Assembly (NCBI GenBank): GCA_030704615.1
Contig: CM060732.1
Span: 992,001 to 1,056,000, forward strand
From: Takakia lepidozioides
Lineage: Eukaryota; Streptophyta; Takakiopsida; Takakiales; Takakiaceae
Direction: 5' to 3'
Length of the DNA: 64,000 nt
Positions 62,227 through 64,000 of this stretch are shown here, one piece after another. Each line of letters opens with the position of its first letter. Position 1 is the first letter of the stretch. The position numbers and the translations under genes were made by a program. Under the pieces are notes generated by a model, which worked only from the letters and a program-made list of their open reading frames with translations, ran no database searches and was not told where the DNA came from.

Positions 62227-63270
62227 GTGTTGGTTTATCAGTGCATCACTGTCTACAAGTATTTTTTGTCTTTGGAGTGCCTGTTCCTCTTATGTCATGC
62301 TATTTATCGGGGTCAAATTTCTAGCTTTGCTTTTAGCTGGTCACCAGTGCTATATATGTGTCGTTTGTGTCCTCACACCTTACTTGCTTGGGTTCTCGGT
62401 TGTGATACAATTGGGATCTGCCCTCCTTGCAGCGTGCAAACCTCCATGACAATTGGTGAGTTCCCCCAACCATAGCCATAAAGTTTTTGGCGTGAGATCA
62501 TATGTTTCTTTTTGTAGGATATATTTGGAGTGAGGTCAAGGAATATGAGAGGACACACACATTCCCTGCCTGTTGACTGATTTGAACAGGGTAAACAGGT
62601 TATGGTGGAGATCTTACGCCAGATCCACACTGCATGATGACAAATGTGATGGTCCTCATGCAGGCGCTGGCAAGTCTTCTTGTTGCTTACTCTCTCCTCG
62701 GTGTCTTCTATGTGAGGTTAGTTCTTGTCTACACCTGAGTGTGATTTCACAGCTTTGTCTGACCTCTCTGACAGTAAGGGTTCTCAAGCTGTTAGAAGTT
62801 GACTGTGGAGAGAACATTAAATGGTCTTTTCCACTAGGCCTGTTGAGTCTGGTGCGACTTATCAATCACCACGGCAACTTGATTGATGCATAACTGCTAA
62901 AGACAATGTTTGTTTTGGAAACAAGGTGTTAAGTACTTCACTATGCAGTGCCAGTAGATTGTCCTGACTTCGTAATTACTGTAAGCTGCTTGTAAACAGA
63001 TTCGCTAGGCCAGCCCGACGGGCACAGACTTTGATCTTCAGCAGATTCATGGTGCTCCATGAGGTACTAATCAGCTCCTTGAGGTGTGGAACCAATGGTC
63101 TTCTGTTGCCCGTAGGAGCCTGTTTAGGATGTTCATGCTTGGGGGACACTGATTGTTCAGCTCCAGCCCAAAACCTCATTGTGGTCAGCACTGCCATGAA
63201 CCAGGAAGATGGAATTCCCATTGTAGCTTTTCGAATAGCGAACATTCGCAAACATCAGATTATTGAGGTT
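62227..63270 (+). CDS. Kir-type (inward-rectifier-like) potassium channel, partial gene
   Basis: Plasma-membrane K+ channel of the Kir/KirBac family. Three exons join exactly: the first ends VQTSMTI-G at 62,455 (donor GTGAGT); the second, 62,599-62,716, gives YGGDLTPDPHCMMTNVMVLM, then QALASLLVAYSLLGVFYV; the third starts at 63,000 with FARPARRAQTLIFS. The joined protein has the T-I-G-Y-G selectivity filter, the M2 helix and the Kir junction FARP-x-RA-x-T-L-IFS. It continues with EDGIPIVAFRIANIRKHQII (to about 63,268), the cytoplasmic domain signature. About 35 codons between IFS and EDGIP are not family-like and may be an unspliced intron. A candidate M1 helix, YKYFLSLECLFLLCHAIY, lies at 62,250-62,305. 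The N-terminus is not found. Confidence 0.8.
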
Positions 63271-63403
63271 TGCAGACTTCCAACCCACTGCTAGTGTGTG
63301 ACATGTCAGTTTGAAAGCAATATGTCTTGTTGAGAACCAAACTTTATTCAATATTTGGGATGTGAAGGATCTACTCATGCAAAAATCTATTTTATTTTAG
63401 CCT

Positions 63404-63646
63404 GTAGGAAATGATAGACATCGTCACATGATTATCACATATGAATTTGGGGTACTTGGTCGACAGGCAAGGAAGTCTGAATTGCCTGCCAGAAATTTGA
63501 CTATGGCTTTGGGTGGTGGGTGGCAGGCTAATGTACGGTTGCTTGTTGCCCTCAACAACATCTTGACCGATGAAGATGAAAGCATGTTTCATTTTGTGGC
63601 CCTTCCGGTTTGTCTTTACTTCTATTCTCTGAGAGTCTGTACATAA
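63404..63646 (+). CDS. Probable further exon of the Kir channel cytoplasmic domain
   Basis: Open frame after an acceptor-like TTTTATTTTAG at 63,402: GNDRHRHMIITYEFGVLGRQ, then ARKSELPARNLTMALGGGWQ and LNNILTDEDESMFHF. Its position, and a weak resemblance of the W....L...I.EDS pattern to the Kir beta-sandwich, suggest it continues the channel. The identification is tentative. Confidence 0.45.
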   Translation, partial: VGNDRHRHMIITYEFGVLGRQARKSELPARNLTMALGGGWQANVRLLVALNNILTDEDESMFHFVALPVCLYFYSLRVCT

Positions 63647-63649
63647 CAT

Positions 63650-64000
63650 TCAGCATAGGCCCCAACCTCCTGTCATTTGAAATTTTCTCTTAGTCCCACA
63701 AACCCTTTGGGATTACAATGTTGTACAAATTTCCTCTTCCCCTTCCCTCTCTCCATCAGTCTCTACTGGAATCCTAAAGTCTTCTTCTCGACACTTCATT
63801 GGACTTGGGGGCAGGTCATTGGAGGGAGCCAGGTGTTTTTAGGGCTTCCATGTACAGTGAAGCACCCCATCACTTCCACCAGCCCCTTGTATGGTTTGAC
63901 ACTACATGTATGTGGATATACCATGTTTTGTTACAAGTCTCATGACATTTCTTCGAAGTTGCTAGCAACCACAAGACTTGAGAGAGATGTGCCAAGAGGG
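63650..64000. other. Right edge, nothing assigned
   Basis: No convincing frame. It could be intron or 3' untranslated sequence of the channel gene, which may continue beyond the window. Confidence 0.4.

Noticed and set aside
1-64000. rRNA or complete tRNA genes
   Set aside because: None seen by eye; only a tRNA-like SINE head at 48.6 kb.

Overview
The window looks like transposon-dense nuclear DNA of a streptophyte green plant. Evidence: intron-bearing genes, plant-type LINE and Ty3 elements, an F-box/Kelch remnant of plant type, and at the right edge a Kir-type potassium channel gene. A charophyte such as Chara, or a bryophyte, would fit, but this is inference. Almost nothing left of 59 kb is ordinary host gene sequence; the window is mostly mobile elements inserted into one another, and nearly all copies carry stops or frameshifts.

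Layout. (1) 1-13,700: a LINE (+ strand) is split cleanly by a complete Ty3-type LTR retrotransposon (- strand; LTRs 1008-1882 and 12238-13181, target duplication GGGTA). The Ty3 element carries gag, protease, RT, RNase H and integrase, then about 3.5 kb of extra coding sequence after integrase that includes a long coiled coil. (2) 13.7-15.5 kb: non-coding repeat-like DNA. (3) 15.5-47.4 kb: three copies of one unusual DNA transposon family. Each has two divergent genes: on + a MULE-like transposase (zinc-binding N-terminus, DDE-like core, SWIM finger); on - a multi-exon gene whose product joins a ParB/Srx-like domain (motif DGNHR) to a SAM-dependent methyltransferase-like domain. Copy A (17,014-28,294) sits inside the ParB-like exon of the older copy C (about 15.5-36.94 kb) with a 9-bp target duplication; copy B (about 36.95-47.38 kb) lies directly to the right. 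Between the two genes and in introns, each copy carries an array of near-perfect palindromes of about 24 bp, each copy with its own core sequence.

(4) 47.4-52.9 kb: AT-rich repeat DNA with a probable SINE, a recent 328-bp tandem duplication, an F-box/Kelch fragment and an LTR-like end. (5) 52.9-59.3 kb: a second LINE (- strand), split by a fragment of a fourth ParB-methyltransferase element that has its own palindrome array (54,001-54,840), and by an AT-rich insertion. (6) 59.3-64 kb: host-like DNA with a Kir channel gene (+) whose pore and M2/cytoplasmic junction exons can be spliced exactly.

The candidate undescribed system is the ParB-methyltransferase/MULE element with copy-specific palindrome arrays. 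A testable model is that the ParB-like methyltransferase, or the transposase, recognises the palindromes, so that element DNA is marked or paired in a copy-specific way. No activity is shown by the sequence; all copies here are damaged.
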